A program made the position numbers and the translations under genes. 64,000 nt of DNA from Adiantum capillus-veneris (lineage: Eukaryota; Streptophyta; Polypodiopsida; Polypodiales; Pteridaceae): NCBI GenBank assembly GCA_014529385.2, contig CM043942.1, positions 25,856,469 to 25,920,468 of the forward strand, given 5' to 3'. Below are positions 1 to 11,132 of the stretch, in pieces. Position 1 is the first letter of the stretch, and every line of letters begins with the position of its first letter. The notes below the pieces were generated by a model. That model was not told the DNA's origin and did not search any database. It saw only the letters and a list, made by a program, of their open reading frames with translations.

Positions 1-616
1 GATGTATGATGGGGTATAAGCAATGTGCTTATTGGCTTTTGTTGTTGAGGTTTCTTGGTTTTGGTTGATTCGTCCTTGTTCTCTTGGACACCATAGCAAT
101 TTTGCCAACTGTTGGGCACGTTGTTGTATGCTTGTCTTGGCTCCCTGTATAGTATCGAGTGGCTTCGGTTTCACCTTCCAAATATGTTGGAGAGCATTTG
201 CTTTTGCCCATATCCTATGGTTGTGCTCAGTTGGTATTTGGGGCTTTTCAAGTTTGCTTGGTATCTCCTCGGTTTGCAATTTCTTGGGTACCCAAATATC
301 TATTTTGGGGGATTTCTTTGTGATCTGTTGTGTGAACAATACTTCAGGACGCCATTGTAATCCGGTGGTTTTTTGTAGAGGATCCTTTTGCTTGGTTCCT
401 AGCATGGGATTTTATGTCTTCTGGGAATGAGGGTTCTTTTAGTGTAATTGTGTTGGTGGTGTATGGTGTGTGAACAATTGACCTTTGGGTAGCCATACCT
501 AGTAGTGATTGGTCTGCTCAAATCTGGCTTTATATATCTCAGTTGATCTAACCCAAACTTGTGCCTATGGTTTTTTTGTGTGCACAGGTTTTTTCCAACA
601 ATACTGCTTTTGCCAA
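1..616. other. Unassigned left edge
   Basis: Open frames on both strands are short, and the plus-strand hydrophobic frame has no recognisable domain. The retropepsin-like domain just to the right runs minus-strand towards this stretch, so it may hold further decayed sequence of gypsy A or of a neighbouring element. I see no LTR terminus, promoter or RNA gene here. Confidence 0.3.
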
Positions 617-1393
617 TCAGATCCAGCTGGTCTTATTTGTGTTGAAGTTGTTTGGCTGATGTAAATATTGTTGGTGCAAAGGATTATATTGGTTAGAATA
701 CAAAAATGGCTTGTTAAAGGCTTGTTCTTGAAAGATTGCTTGACCATTGAGTAAATCAACATTGATTTTGTGCTTGATCATCCATGGGATGTCTAGAATG
801 CAAGGTTTGGAAGCCTTGGCATATGGTAGCACATGAAATTTGTGTCTGTATTAATGTCCCTAAACTTTTATTTGAATGATTGTTGCAAATTCAGTGGTGT
901 CTGTGCCTCAATTTACAACCTGTAAAAAATGACGCTCTGTACTAGCCCTCGTATCCAATAGTGCGTATGTTGCTATTTGATTTTGACCGATCTGAATTTT
1001 GATGAATGGCTCCATATAAATGTCATCATAACCATCATCACTTTTGATTACTTGCTCCACAATTGATTCAACTAAGGCTTGTGATTCGACCGTCTCACAA
1101 ATCATGTTCACCTCTGTGATAGACCATTGATTCTGGTGTTATATATCCTGTGCTTCTGATGCGGGTGTGAACTCTGACTTGCAAAGAATTTGTCGAAGAG
1201 GAAGATTGTTTTGCCGCAACCCCTGTTGTTGTTTGCGCTTAAAAATCCGGATTTTTGCTTTGTCTTGTGCTTCTTTAATCACACGTTTCTTTTCTTGTTC
1301 AATTTGCTTCGCGTTGTGAATTTGTTGTAACATGTCCTGGGATAACGGTGCTACATATTTCTTGATCCGGCATCCACTAATCCAGTTAGACAT
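617..1393 (-). pseudogene. Integrase C-terminal tail plus extra retropepsin-like domain (gypsy A)
   Basis: Read from 1,393 downwards, this begins with the integrase tail (MSNWISGCRIKKY) and a charged helical segment rich in K/E/Q. A single stop at 1,139-1,141 follows. The same frame then continues into a retropepsin-like domain: IATYALLDTRAST near 980-940 (the usual D-T-G-A-S with G changed to R), and after more stops FHVLPYAKASKPCILDIPWMI near 835-775, which resembles the C-terminal half of retropepsins. The three open pieces 1,393-1,139, 1,111-908 and 832-617 share one reading frame, so they were probably one ORF. A protease after integrase is not the normal gypsy order. An older adjoining element fused in frame by chance is the alternative. 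Confidence 0.55.
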
Positions 1394-2645
1394 CTCACCT
1401 CCCTCAAGTGTTGCGATTTTGATGGCCCCACTGGATATATATCCTTTACCACAAATGGACCCATTCCTCGCTTTTTTAATTTTTTTGCATGCTGCTTCAA
1501 GGTATAGATCAAAACATAGTCACCAACCTTGATCTTCTTAGGTTTTACATGCGTATCAAAAAATTCTTTTTGTCTTATTTTTAATGCAAGCATGGCCGCT
1601 ACCGTTTGTAGGCGGAGCTCACCTAGCTTTTCAAGCTCATTAAGACTATCGGATAATTCATGTCCAGTCCATTCCATTTGCTTAGTGATTCTTAAAGTAG
1701 GAACAAGAATTCAATGGGTAGAATAACACTCAAACCAGATACAAGATTAAATGGTGTCGTATGCAATTTTGTCTTGTAGGCTACTCTATAGGCCCATAAT
1801 GCAGCATGTAACTTCTGGTCCCAATCAGTTAGCTTGCGGAAGATACAGAGCTGACTTCTTATGAATGATCATGAATTTGTCAAGAAGATTTCAATTACCT
1901 CGTTCAAGAAGTGTGTACCCTATCACTCACAATTTCTATAGGCAAACAAAACCTTACAATGACAAATTCATAAAGAAATTGTGTCGTGGTTCTCGCGTCT
2001 ACTTTAACCGTTGCTTTTGCTTCAACCCATTTTGTGAGATAATCAGTTGCAACAATTATGTATTGAGCATGCGATTTATACGCATGGGGATTAATAGGAC
2101 CAACAAAGTCTATTCCCCATTTTGCAAAAGCTCGTGTACCCATCATAGGTCGCAAAGGCATGTCATCCTTTTTTATAGGTGTCTTTGTGCGTTGGCACTC
2201 ATCACACCTTCTAACAAACTCGTCTGCATCGTGTGATAAGGTAGGCCACCAAATTCCTGCAGTTTGTATGATCATTTCATTTTGACTGTCGAGAAATGAC
2301 CTCATGCCACCCCTTTATGAGCTTGTTCTAGAAGTGGAATATACTCCAATTCCGTAGCGCACATTCTTAATTCTTTGTTCGCACATCTCTTATACAATTG
2401 ATCTCCAATCAATGCATAGTCTCAAGCCTCTTTTCTATTGCTCTTATTCTTGATTTTGACATGTCTTCAACAAATGTCCTCATTGTCAAGTAGTCAATTA
2501 AATATTGACTCCATTTTGGTGCTAGGGTTACTTGGTAACATGTGGCATAATCCACAGGTGGTTTGACTTGACATGTGGTACAATTATTAACATAAAAGTT
2601 AACATTGTGCTTCATGTCTGGCCAATACACTCCAAGTCTCTTCAA
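1351..2645 (-). pseudogene. Integrase of gypsy A
   Basis: Integrase inserts the element cDNA into host DNA. An N-terminal zinc-type segment lies at 2,305-2,200 (WWPTLSHDADEFVRRCDECQ). It is followed by the catalytic-core start, WGIDFVGP and then ATDYLTKWVEA with its first Asp near 2,050-2,010. The frame breaks at 1,904 where the second Asp region begins. The C-terminal part resumes at 1,677 (VGDYVLIYTLKQHAKKLKKRGMGPF kept here only as a description of its basic tail). An additional upstream segment (2,645-2,409) carries GVYWPDMKHNVNFYV and CTTCQ, a second H2C2-like module. Several frameshifts make it non-functional. Confidence 0.8.
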
Positions 2646-2874
2646 TTGTTGATAAGTTTATTCTTTGAACAATCAGACCTAGTATTTTGTTGTGTGCCTC
2701 CTCCAAATATGTCTCATATTCATCTAGACTTAAAAGCACAATCTTAAAATATTATCATTTCTTAGGTGATACAAGCGTCCTGAATCATTTGAAAGTTTTT
2801 AGCTTGCCACACCATGGATTTGGCTATCATCTTGACATTTTCCTCGTTAATGATCACACAGGTTAAAATTTGCA

Positions 2875-3420
2875 CTATGTAATTTGACCATTGTGGAACC
2901 ATTTCAATATTGAAAAGCTAGGCATCAGCAGGTCGTCGTCCACTTCCGTACGGTTTTCTCCATGTACTAACCTTGAAAGATGATCTACCCGATGATGGGT
3001 GATTCCTTTCTTTGCTACTACTGTAAAGTCAAATTCAAGCAATATGATAAACCATCTAACAATTCTTCCCGTGTTGCATGGTTTATTTACCAAATATAGC
3101 AATGTGTGGTGGTCCACAAAAAATGCGAACTTGGTCGCAAGCGGATAATGCCTGAACTTCTTTACCGTATAGATCATACCCAATCCTTCTCTTTCTATGG
3201 GCGTGTAGTTCTTTTCAGTGCTATTGAGTTTTCTACCGGCATAACATATAGGAAAATCCATGTTTCCATCTCCTCGTTGAGCCAAAATACACCCTATTGC
3301 AAATGCTGATGCATCCACATGCACATGAAAGATTTTCGACCAATCCGGTGCTTTCAAAATTGGTGAGACACCAATGCGTCCTTCAGCTTTTGAAAATATT
3401 CCTTGCATTCGTTCGTCCAA
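2875..3420 (-). pseudogene. RNase H domain of gypsy A
   Basis: The domain removes RNA from the RNA/DNA hybrid during reverse transcription. The signature HVDASAFAIGCILAQ holds the first catalytic Asp. PICYAGRKLN, YTPIEREGLGMIYTVKKFRHY, DHHTLLYLVN and GRIVRWFIILLEFDFTV follow in family order. It overlaps the RT open frame in a different frame, so a frameshift separates them. The frame ends near the connection to integrase. Confidence 0.85.
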
Positions 3421-4302
3421 ATGAAAATTGTTATCAAACCATAGAGAGGCTTAGCGATCACTGCATACATGAATATAAATCGCCAATAGTATCCACAGTG
3501 TCCCATAAAAGATTGAACCTTCCTCACATTTCTTGGCCTAGGCAACTCTACTATCACTTGGATTTTGTCCTCGTCAGTAGATATTCCATTGGCTAACACT
3601 ATATGGCCCAGAATTTTGCCTTGTCTAGTCATAAAAACACATTTGTCAGGGTTAAGGAAAATTCTATACAATTTGGACTTCTCGAATACATGCCTAAGAT
3701 GCTCTATGTGTTGATCTCTTATCAGAGAATACACACACAAATCATCCATGTAAATATCCAAAAATTTCCGTTGATATTCCTTGAACGCGTGAGTCATAAG
3801 CCTTTGAAAGGTAGCAGGTGTGTTGGTTAAACCAAATGGCATAACCCGAAAGGCAAAAATGCCCCACTCAGTAGAAAATTCAGTTTTATGTTGATCCTCA
3901 GGTTTACTACCCAATTGGTTATAACGCAAAAACCATCCATAAACCTATATGCCATTTTACCTGCTACTCTTTCTAAAACATGCTCCGTGATAGGAAGAGG
4001 ATAACCTTTTTAAGACTGACACACACTCGTAACTTACCGTTCTTCTTAGGTACCACCACTTTTGGAGAAACCCAATCCGTGTGCTCAATTTCGTAGATAA
4101 ACTTTGCCTCTTTAAGCCTATCTATCTCTTCCTTGATTTTCTTGGCAAATGTCTCATTGTATGTATAGGGTCTTTGAAGGCTTGGCTTAGCATCAGAATT
4201 GAGGGGAATGGTGTGCAGGCAAATGTCAAGATCCACACCCTTCAAGTCTTTATAAGACCATACAAAGATATCCCTATATTCCCTCAAAGTCTTGACGAAC
4301 AT
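3354..4302 (-). pseudogene. Reverse transcriptase of gypsy A
   Basis: The N-terminal part (4,302-3,973) carries EEIDRLKEAKFIYEIEHTDW and VSPKVVVPKKNGKLRVC, standard gypsy RT motifs. The DYRKLN-type segment that should follow is deleted or scrambled around 4,000-3,930. From 3,929 the frame contains FAFRVMPFGLTNTPATFQRL and the catalytic YMDD box (IYMDDLCVYS), followed by LGHIVLANGIS and SFMGHCGYYWRF. The catalytic box is intact although the gene is broken. Confidence 0.88.
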
Positions 4303-4559
4303 TTCATCTTCTTGTGGACTCAGATCTGTTGCTATATAGACTGGCTTAGACTCCTCCCCAAGTTCCAGCTAAGTCTATCTTCTTGGCATCTTGAGGTCCA
4401 TCATATGACTCATTTTTCTTGGGTTCTCTCATGGGTTTTTGAACTAACAAGTTCGATCTTGGATGGTATATTTTTTGAAGTGTGAGGGGACATCAGAACC
4501 ACTTTTATCTTCTTCGCTACTATCATTCTCTGTGTTCCACACTCTTTTCAGCCTCTGCT

Positions 4560-5435
4560 TCAACTCACATGTTTCTTCTTGTGCTCCACTTTAGTGAGGA
4601 TTGGATCCCCATAAATATCCACCTTCTCATAGTGAGCTTTAACACTCTTCTGTAATGATTTTTCCATCTTCTTGATAGCAATCGCTCTAGGGGCTGGTAT
4701 TGATTCCATGTACCTCCTTGAGAACTTGTCTTTAATGTAGTCTATAGCATTAACTACCATCAAAAAATGTGTTTTACCTCGAATTTTAGGCATCTCTCTC
4801 GGTTGTATTTCCTTCAACACTGTCTTTGGCTTTTGCTTGTACCTGAGCTGTTGCCTAGGCTTTTGGTTATGAAATTCATAGAACTTATCATGACTTGGCT
4901 CCTCTTGCTCCAACTTAGATTTTTTGTTGTCTGCTTCTACAGCTTCCTCTTGCTCTAAGAATTCTTGAGAGTCATATAAAATTTCTTCAGGACTTTCTTC
5001 GAGAGATTTGTCAACAATTGAGATTTCATCCTGCATTTTCATGACAAGAATTATTCCAGGTTGACTTTCATTCTCCATTTTTCTCTCCATTGGCTTTTCT
5101 TCTATAAGGTTCTTGTGCATCACGCTAATCATAAGGATAGGAAAAACTTCCTTCCCAAACTCATTGCAAAATTTGGTTGGTGTTGCCTCATTAGCGCAAA
5201 CATCTAAAGTTGCCAAAATTTGGCCCCACTCAAATGGTTCCAACATCTCTTTTGGAAAAGGCTCTGGCATATAGAATGGATCTTCTATATCCCTTTCAAT
5301 GATAGAGTCTTTTTGCACAAGGCTATCACATTTAGACGCCGCACACATCCAAATAGCTTGAGGACTACTTTTTAATGTGAACCCACCTGAACTTTTATGT
5401 GTAGCCGAGTCAAATTCCTCCAAAGGGGTCCTCAA
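4560..5435 (-). CDS. Protease-RT linker region of gypsy A, unrecognised
   Basis: A 291-residue open frame lies between the protease and the RT. It is acidic and glutamate-rich in the middle (for example EESPEEILYDSQEFLEQEE), with a basic C-terminal third (KKMEKSLQKSVKAHYEKVDIYG). I recognise no catalytic motif. Its position and orientation make it part of the polyprotein. Plant Tat/Ogre-type elements often have long spacers here, so it is probably a spacer rather than an enzyme. Confidence 0.6.
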   Translation of the reverse strand: MRTPLEEFDSATHKSSGGFTLKSSPQAIWMCAASKCDSLVQKDSIIERDIEDPFYMPEPFPKEMLEPFEWGQILATLDVCANEATPTKFCNEFGKEVFPILMISVMHKNLIEEKPMERKMENESQPGIILVMKMQDEISIVDKSLEESPEEILYDSQEFLEQEEAVEADNKKSKLEQEEPSHDKFYEFHNQKPRQQLRYKQKPKTVLKEIQPREMPKIRGKTHFLMVVNAIDYIKDKFSRRYMESIPAPRAIAIKKMEKSLQKSVKAHYEKVDIYGDPILTKVEHKKKHVS

Positions 5436-5530
5436 AACATCCCTATAGCTATGGTCTTTTACATTTACTCATGTAGCGATTTCCATATGCCTTAGATAGA
5501 TGTAATCATAACCCCAGTCTTGACCCATCT

Positions 5531-6136
5531 TCAACCGCCGCATGAAGGGTCGCACAAGATGTCATAATTATTCTTCTTCCCGAAGTCAACCACCACAAAA
5601 GTATGCTCATATTCAATCTCGCATGATTGGACCACTACTTTTTCTAGTAATCCCAAGGGTCTCTCTACATAACCATCTACCAATTGGAACTTCATTCTAG
5701 TCTCCCTTATTGTAGGTTTTTCCCATTTTTCCCACATTTTCTTGGTGACAATAGCAATTCCCGCTCTACTATCAAGAATAGCCTTGGTTTTTACACCATT
5801 GTATTCCAATGGCAGAGTAGTATTGCCTTCTTTGCCTTCGCAATAGTCACCCACTTTATTAATTGGCACATGTTTGGCACTCTTCTTAGGACGGTCTCCT
5901 ATTTTGATCTCTGCATGTAAAACCTTAATTGGATCTTTCAATCCCAACTTCTCTAGACACTTTCCTACCTCCGTCCACAATCCTGGCGTAATTTTTAGCA
6001 GCTCAGCCAATGTGATCGTGCACTTCACTGGCGTAGACAAGATCTCACTTAAAGTCTTCGTGTCTAGCCTAACCTGTCCCGCTTTATTTTGGGATGGTAA
6101 TGTTTTGATTTTCGACTTTGCTTCATATTCTCCCAA
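5531..6136 (-). pseudogene. Aspartic protease of gypsy A
   Basis: The enzyme would cleave the polyprotein. LEYNGVKTKAILDSRAGIAI near 5,820-5,760 is the active-site region. The consensus D-S/T-G-A is read as D-S-R-A, so the essential glycine is lost. Downstream FQLVDGYVERPLGLLEKV and HTFVVVDFGKKNNYDI match the strand and flap regions of plant gypsy proteases. It lies directly upstream of the linker and RT in the same orientation. Confidence 0.75.
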
Positions 6137-6162
6137 ATATGGTGGTAAAGTTTTTAATGAAG

Positions 6163-7145
6163 CTAGTCTACTATCTTTAGACTTAATGGACCCATGTCCC
6201 CATACAAGGACGTTAAATCCATTTCTGGCTGAGGACCATCAGTCCCTATCTCGATGAAAAACGTTGGCTTATCATCATCCTCTCCTTTGGCATCTCGCAC
6301 CGCCTTCCATATTTCCTCAGGCCATTGTTCTTCCACTACAGGCACATAAGGTGGAAATTCCCTAAAAGAATTTTTAGTGGTATTAGGGACCCTCCTTGTA
6401 CCGGCTCTGGTGTGTCTAGCTCATTGTTCTTCTCCATCTTTGTTTCTACTTGCTCTGGTCTAATGGCAAACTGACTACCCTGTTCCGCATTGTTTTTGGA
6501 GGTGGCTCAAGCAAAAGATTGTGCTATTTTGATAAGTTTTTTGCACATCTCAAATCTTTGCCTTTCCAAATCTGCATATATACGTTAACCATCTTTCCTC
6601 TAATGTCTGTCAAGGCTGTAATCGCACTTCAAATGATTCTATGATGACATCTAAGGGCTCAAAAATCTTTTCTGCAATCACAAAACCTCCCGAGCTAGCA
6701 CTCTTTATCTTCTCTGCTTGTTTAGAAATCGCGGTTTTTCCTTCTTGTTTCAATTGCTCTCGAGCCTGTTCAAGCTCAACAATTATAGCCTTTAACTTCT
6801 CTTCTCGTTTAGCCTTCGCTTTAGTGTGCCTTACCTTCCATAGCTCACTTATACTCACATGATAAGGGTTTTTCTCTTCTTGGTTTGACTTTTTGTCCCG
6901 TTTCCTCTGAGCACATGTAACTACTTTCGCAGGCACTTTTTTCTCTTGCTCAGAACCACTAGATGGAATGGTGCTCAACACATTTAAGGTTATCTTAGGC
7001 TTCTTGTCTCGATTGTTTTGGCAATCCACAATCAAGTGCGTAAGTACACACTCTGAACAAAAACCATTCACTTGCACTATATCTGTTCTTGGACAATCTC
7101 TAATCAAATGATCCCCATTTCATTTGTAACAAGGTCCTCTTTGTT
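6163..7145 (-). pseudogene. Gag C-terminal region with further zinc knuckles (gypsy A)
   Basis: At about 7,135-7,085 a knuckle of the form C-Y-K-stop-N-G-D-H-L-I-R-D-C is visible; its second Cys is replaced by a stop codon. Another follows in VNGFCSECVLTHLIVDC near 7,070-7,025. Both have the spacing CX2CX3HX4C rather than the canonical CX2CX4HX4C. The rest is a lysine/glutamate-rich helical stretch (KAKREEKLKAIIVELEQARE) likely to form a coiled coil. Nucleic-acid binding is expected from the family. Confidence 0.6.
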
Positions 7146-7299
7146 GCGCTGGAGCCATAACATACTGATGTTGAGGGTAGGCTGGTCTAGGCCTTGCCAT
7201 TCCTCCATGTCCCGCAATGAAGAAAAGGGTTGGGATATCCAATGACACCTTTCCCTCATTTCTTGCTGCAATACCACTAGCCCCTGCGTTCCAATATTC

Positions 7300-8336
7300 C
7301 TAAGTTACCGGTTCCTCATAAGTGTAATACCCATGGTTCGTTCCCTGTGCCGTAGGATCTTTGTAATACACCATTGGCACTAACGCTTTGTCATCCTCTT
7401 CTTCACCTTGCGCATATCTGACCGCAACTTGCTTATCACCTGGCAATGGTGGTTGTGCCCCTAGCATTGGTTTGGGTCGCTCCATTGCTCCTTGGTAATT
7501 TCCTGGGGTAAACCTTGGTGGTGGTGGTACTAAAGGGACTTGTGGCATCGCTGGTCGTTCCCTAACATATCCCTTGTTGTAGTAGCACTCCTCAGTTGTA
7601 TGATTCGTATATTTTTGCTCAATGGTACACCATTTTTTCTTTGGTAGCACGGGACAATCCTTGTTCAAGTGATCCCCGCCACACGTGTAACATCTACACA
7701 AAGGTTTTTGGACTTGAGATACTTTCTTGAGAAGCTCCTCAGTTAACTACTCGTAGTCAACTATTCCAGCCTTAGGATTAGTCTTTACTGAAGGTACCTC
7801 TATAGACTTTGTACTTTTCTTATCTAAAAAGGTATTGGAGCTGTCTTCCTCATAGATTTTACACTTGTCAACCAAGTCGATCGCAACTTTGGTGACATCC
7901 TCTAGAGTCCGACACCCTCGCATGTACAAATCCTTCTTAAGCAGTTCACTCCTTAATCCCTCAATGAATCTACTCACTCTACGCTCCTTTGTTGGCAGAT
8001 TCTCTCTTGGACATCTTTTGACGTAACGTTTCACTCTCGTGAAACATTCTTGACTGACTCTCTAGCCTCTTGATTGAAATCGTAAATCAATGAGAAGGTA
8101 GTATGCTTAATCCCCCTCTTTGAAAACTCTTGCGTAAATTCCTCAAAGAAGGCCGTTAAATTGTCATACTCATATATGTGTAATGATTGGAACCAATCAG
8201 CTGCATTTCCTTCTAACATTAACCCAAATGCCTGATATTGAGTCCTAAAGTCATCAATACCTTCAACTTCTAGCACTTGAGCATAACTTGCCACATGGGA
8301 ATGTGGGTCTCCAGGTCCTAAAAACTTTTTCCCCAC
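7300..8336 (-). pseudogene. Gag of gypsy A
   Basis: The capsid-type region (8,336-8,031) shows FRTQYQAFGLMLEGNAADWF and LTAFFEEFTQEFSKRGI, typical of the plant retrotransposon gag domain. It shifts frame at about 8,034 into a segment with RRVSRFIEGLRSELLKKDLY. The C-terminal open frame (7,701-7,300) starts with a zinc knuckle, CRCYTCGGDHLNKDC, and a second Cys/His cluster (WCTIEQKYTNHTTEEC), then a proline-rich tail. Two frame breaks disable it. Confidence 0.8.
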
Positions 8337-10257
8337 CCACTTAGCTATCTATGAAGGTCTCAAGATTCTTTCATGAAACATTCTTTCAAACCCCAAACCT
8401 CTTCCACATTTTGTAGGCATTGCCGGATATAGACGATCTAATCCATGCCCCATAATTGGTTCTATAGCAGGTCTTGTAGCTATCGAAACTTGTGGCTTTG
8501 GTATCCTTGGATCAGGCATTCTAGTTTTTGATACTATAGGTCTTCAATGTGGATGTGTTGCTCCTGATGTGACTGGATGTCCACCACTCTCGTACATAGG
8601 CTCATCTATTAGACTTGTGGTCATAGTTGGTCTCACCGATGTGACCCTTACTGCTTCCTCTCTTTCCATAGGTATCTTTTCCTTACTTCTTTGATCAGAC
8701 TACGTGTAGGATGTCTTTTTTGCTCAGAACTAGCTCAAACTTGGATATTTGGCTGTCCTTAATGTGCTCAACCTAAATATATTGTTACCTGGTGGTTTTG
8801 GCACCTCTTGGTTGGTCAATCACTCAAAATTTTGTTCTAGGCATTGCCTTCTCTATCAAAATGATTTCCAGGTCAAATGAACTTCAAACTTATCCAAACT
8901 TGGGGTACTAGTTTTATTGATGCTAAGAAACACCTTGGTCAGGTCAAAAGTTAGTCAGGGGTCCAAAAGGCAGCCTAGAGACATCCTACGCATAGGATGT
9001 CTTTCTGCTTCAAAATGAAACAATTTTTTGTCCAGATGTTCCCCTTGAGTCTGCTACCTCACTGATATGATTAGAATTTCAATTAGATATCAAAATTCAC
9101 TAAAAACAACTCTTCTTGACTCATACCTCGCCAAAAATGCTAAAGTCCACTTAGCCCCAATTTTAGTGTCAAAATGAGATGAAACTTGGTAGACACACTT
9201 AGAAAACACTTCTAGAACATGTGTATGAAGTCAGCTTCTGGTTTAGATCTCTCAATCACTCCTCAACATCAGATGGGTAGGATGTCTACTAGTTTTTGCC
9301 TTTTGTCTTTTGGAAGTCAAATTAAGGTCAAAACCCTGGCTTCAAGGTGTACCTAGAGTAAAATCTATCCTATAAACGCTTTGATAACCTAGAATTGCCA
9401 AATGCTTCCTCAAATAGCACTTGAGACATCCTACGTGTAGGATATCTCCTGATGATTTTTCTTTGACTAGAGTACTTATGCCTTTTTGTGATCTCTACAC
9501 TTCATAGCAATCATAAACAAAACGAAAAAGCACAGAAATCACTTAAAATAAGCACTTTATGAATTTTCCGGTTTCTAGTCTTGCCTTTTAACTTTTGGAC
9601 ATCAAACTCATGCAAAAACAATCCTCTCCACATGTACGTAGGGTAAAACACATCCCGTGAACACACTGGTGATATCAGAATTTCCAAAACCTTCACAAAT
9701 TTACCTCTAGAGACATCCTACACGTAGGATGTCTTCAATGGCAGAATTGTGATTTTCCAGTTTTGACTTTTCCTTAAGCCTTGCCTACACATTTGGACTA
9801 CTTGCAACAAGAAAGAAACATCAAGCAAGCATCCAAATGCAATTTTATGTTTTCCTTGATTTTACGTTTTAACCACTTTGATGAGCCTAGTAGAAAATAT
9901 GACATGCATGAAATGCTCAAGATCAAAATCAATACATCCTACTTACTCTACTCCTACTTATCATATGGGATGGTGTAAAACTGGTGCTCAAGTAGCTTAC
10001 TCACACGGACTCTCACTGACTTTTCACTCTTCTACCTCACCAACTCTAAATCAATCCACATACAATCCCACACCTAACTCCTACCTAATACTACCTAAGT
10101 CGAAGGATCTAAGCCAGACGCACGTTCCCTAAAATCCCTCTAAGACCAAAAGAGTCCACTCCTCTCCGGTCCTACCTACAAGAAAAAATATGACTCTGGC
10201 AAGCTAGATAGACCTCTATCCTCTAGGACTAGTCTCAGTCAAATACCTAGGGTCCTC
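8337..10257 (-). other. Leader of gypsy A between primer site and gag
   Basis: About 1.9 kb without convincing coding sequence. Diverged repeat units carry a short palindrome with arms AGACATCCTA and TAGGATGTCT. Copies lie at about 8,697-8,716 (partial), 8,979-9,002, 9,266-9,287 (degenerate), 9,424-9,447 and 9,711-9,734. Several spacings are close to 285 bp (282, 287, 287), and the sequence before the last two copies aligns loosely over about 150 bp. The stretch therefore looks like an old tandem array. Confidence 0.6.
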
Positions 10258-10275
10258 GTCTCGGCAACGGCGCCA
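10258..10275 (-). other. tRNA-Asp primer-binding site of gypsy A
   Basis: The plus strand reads CGGCAACGGCGCCA at 10,262-10,275, identical to the 3' end of plant tRNA-Asp including CCA. On the minus strand it is therefore a primer-binding site for first-strand synthesis. One base (10,276) separates it from the LTR end, which starts TGTTGG on the plus strand at 10,277. Confidence 0.8.
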
Positions 10276-10276
10276 A

Positions 10277-11060
10277 TGTTGGTGGATACGCCGCAAGTGG
10301 ACGTTAGTACAGCGAGGACTCAACCAACAAACAAAGAATGTCAGCCAAGGATGGAGCTCGATCCGTACGTGCGTGGAAGAAAGCAAAGGGGTGTCAATCC
10401 TCTACTCGACCGACTAATGACTACTTCCTATGGAGATATCAAACCTAAATATATGCCGACTACTTCATTAATGTGAGAGTGACCTATGACACTACCGCAA
10501 GCTAATGGCCTATCAAACGATCTTGAAACCTCACAAGACTCAAGGGATGTCCTACACACACTAGAAGGCCGCTATCCCTATGGTCTCTGACCCACCCCAA
10601 ACCCTACCCCAATACCCTTGTAAAACAATCACGTAGGATGTCTGGTCAGGTATGACAAGTCATTGTTTCTGAAACCTAAAGTGCCTAGATTGTAGCTCTA
10701 CTTACCCTCATCTCGTGGATATGTAGAAGTAAGGAAACAGATAATCACAACTCACCAAAACTCAGATTGAAGCTCGTGGGTGAAGCTCCCGAGCTGAGGC
10801 TGAATGCGTGCGATGTTGACGTCTCTGCGTAGCTCTCCTCGGGGGTGACACGTTGCTACTCTCCGTTTGCGATTCTGACACGACCCGATGTGCGCGTAGC
10901 GTCAAGATAATCTCTCTCTCACTGTCTCTCTCTCTCAATCACACACAGTATGACACAAAGAAGATAAGGGATTTGATAAAATGATTAAGGTCCTTGTAAA
11001 GTTTACAAAATTGGGTTTTATACCCTCAATGTGTGGATGCCCTAATATCAGAATCACTTA
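10277..11060 (-). repeat. 5' LTR of gypsy A, outer end unresolved
   Basis: The inner end is fixed by the adjacent primer site; on the minus strand the LTR ends in CAACA. The outer end must lie before the gypsy B coding remains at about 11,130, but I cannot identify a matching TG terminus, so 11,060 is only an upper estimate. A half copy of the leader palindrome (ACGTAGGATGTCT, 10,631-10,643) and a short (CT)n run at about 10,910-10,940 lie inside. Confidence 0.45.
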
Positions 11061-11132
11061 CTCAAATCCAAAAGTTGAAAATATTCACAAGCTGGAAGCT
11101 TTGGAAAAGCCCCAAATAATGTATATGGTGAA

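Larger units (their letters stand above)
617..11060 (-). mobile_element. Ty3/gypsy element A, decayed
   Basis: Minus-strand order is LTR, primer site (10,275), repeat-bearing leader, gag with zinc knuckles, aspartic protease, long linker, RT, RNase H, integrase, then an extra retropepsin-like domain. The RT-RNase H-integrase order defines Ty3/gypsy. The tRNA-Asp primer site, the roughly 300-residue protease-RT linker and the non-chromodomain integrase tail suggest the Athila/Tat side of the family (inference). Frameshifts and stops in every domain show it is dead. The 3' LTR is not in the window, and the outer edge of the 5' LTR is not resolved. Confidence 0.85.

Noticed and set aside
23-430. 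135-residue hydrophobic plus-strand frame, possible membrane protein
   Set aside because: No start context, no domain, and it overlaps sequence probably belonging to a decayed minus-strand element; Cys/Phe/Leu richness is typical of the antisense of AG-rich coding DNA.
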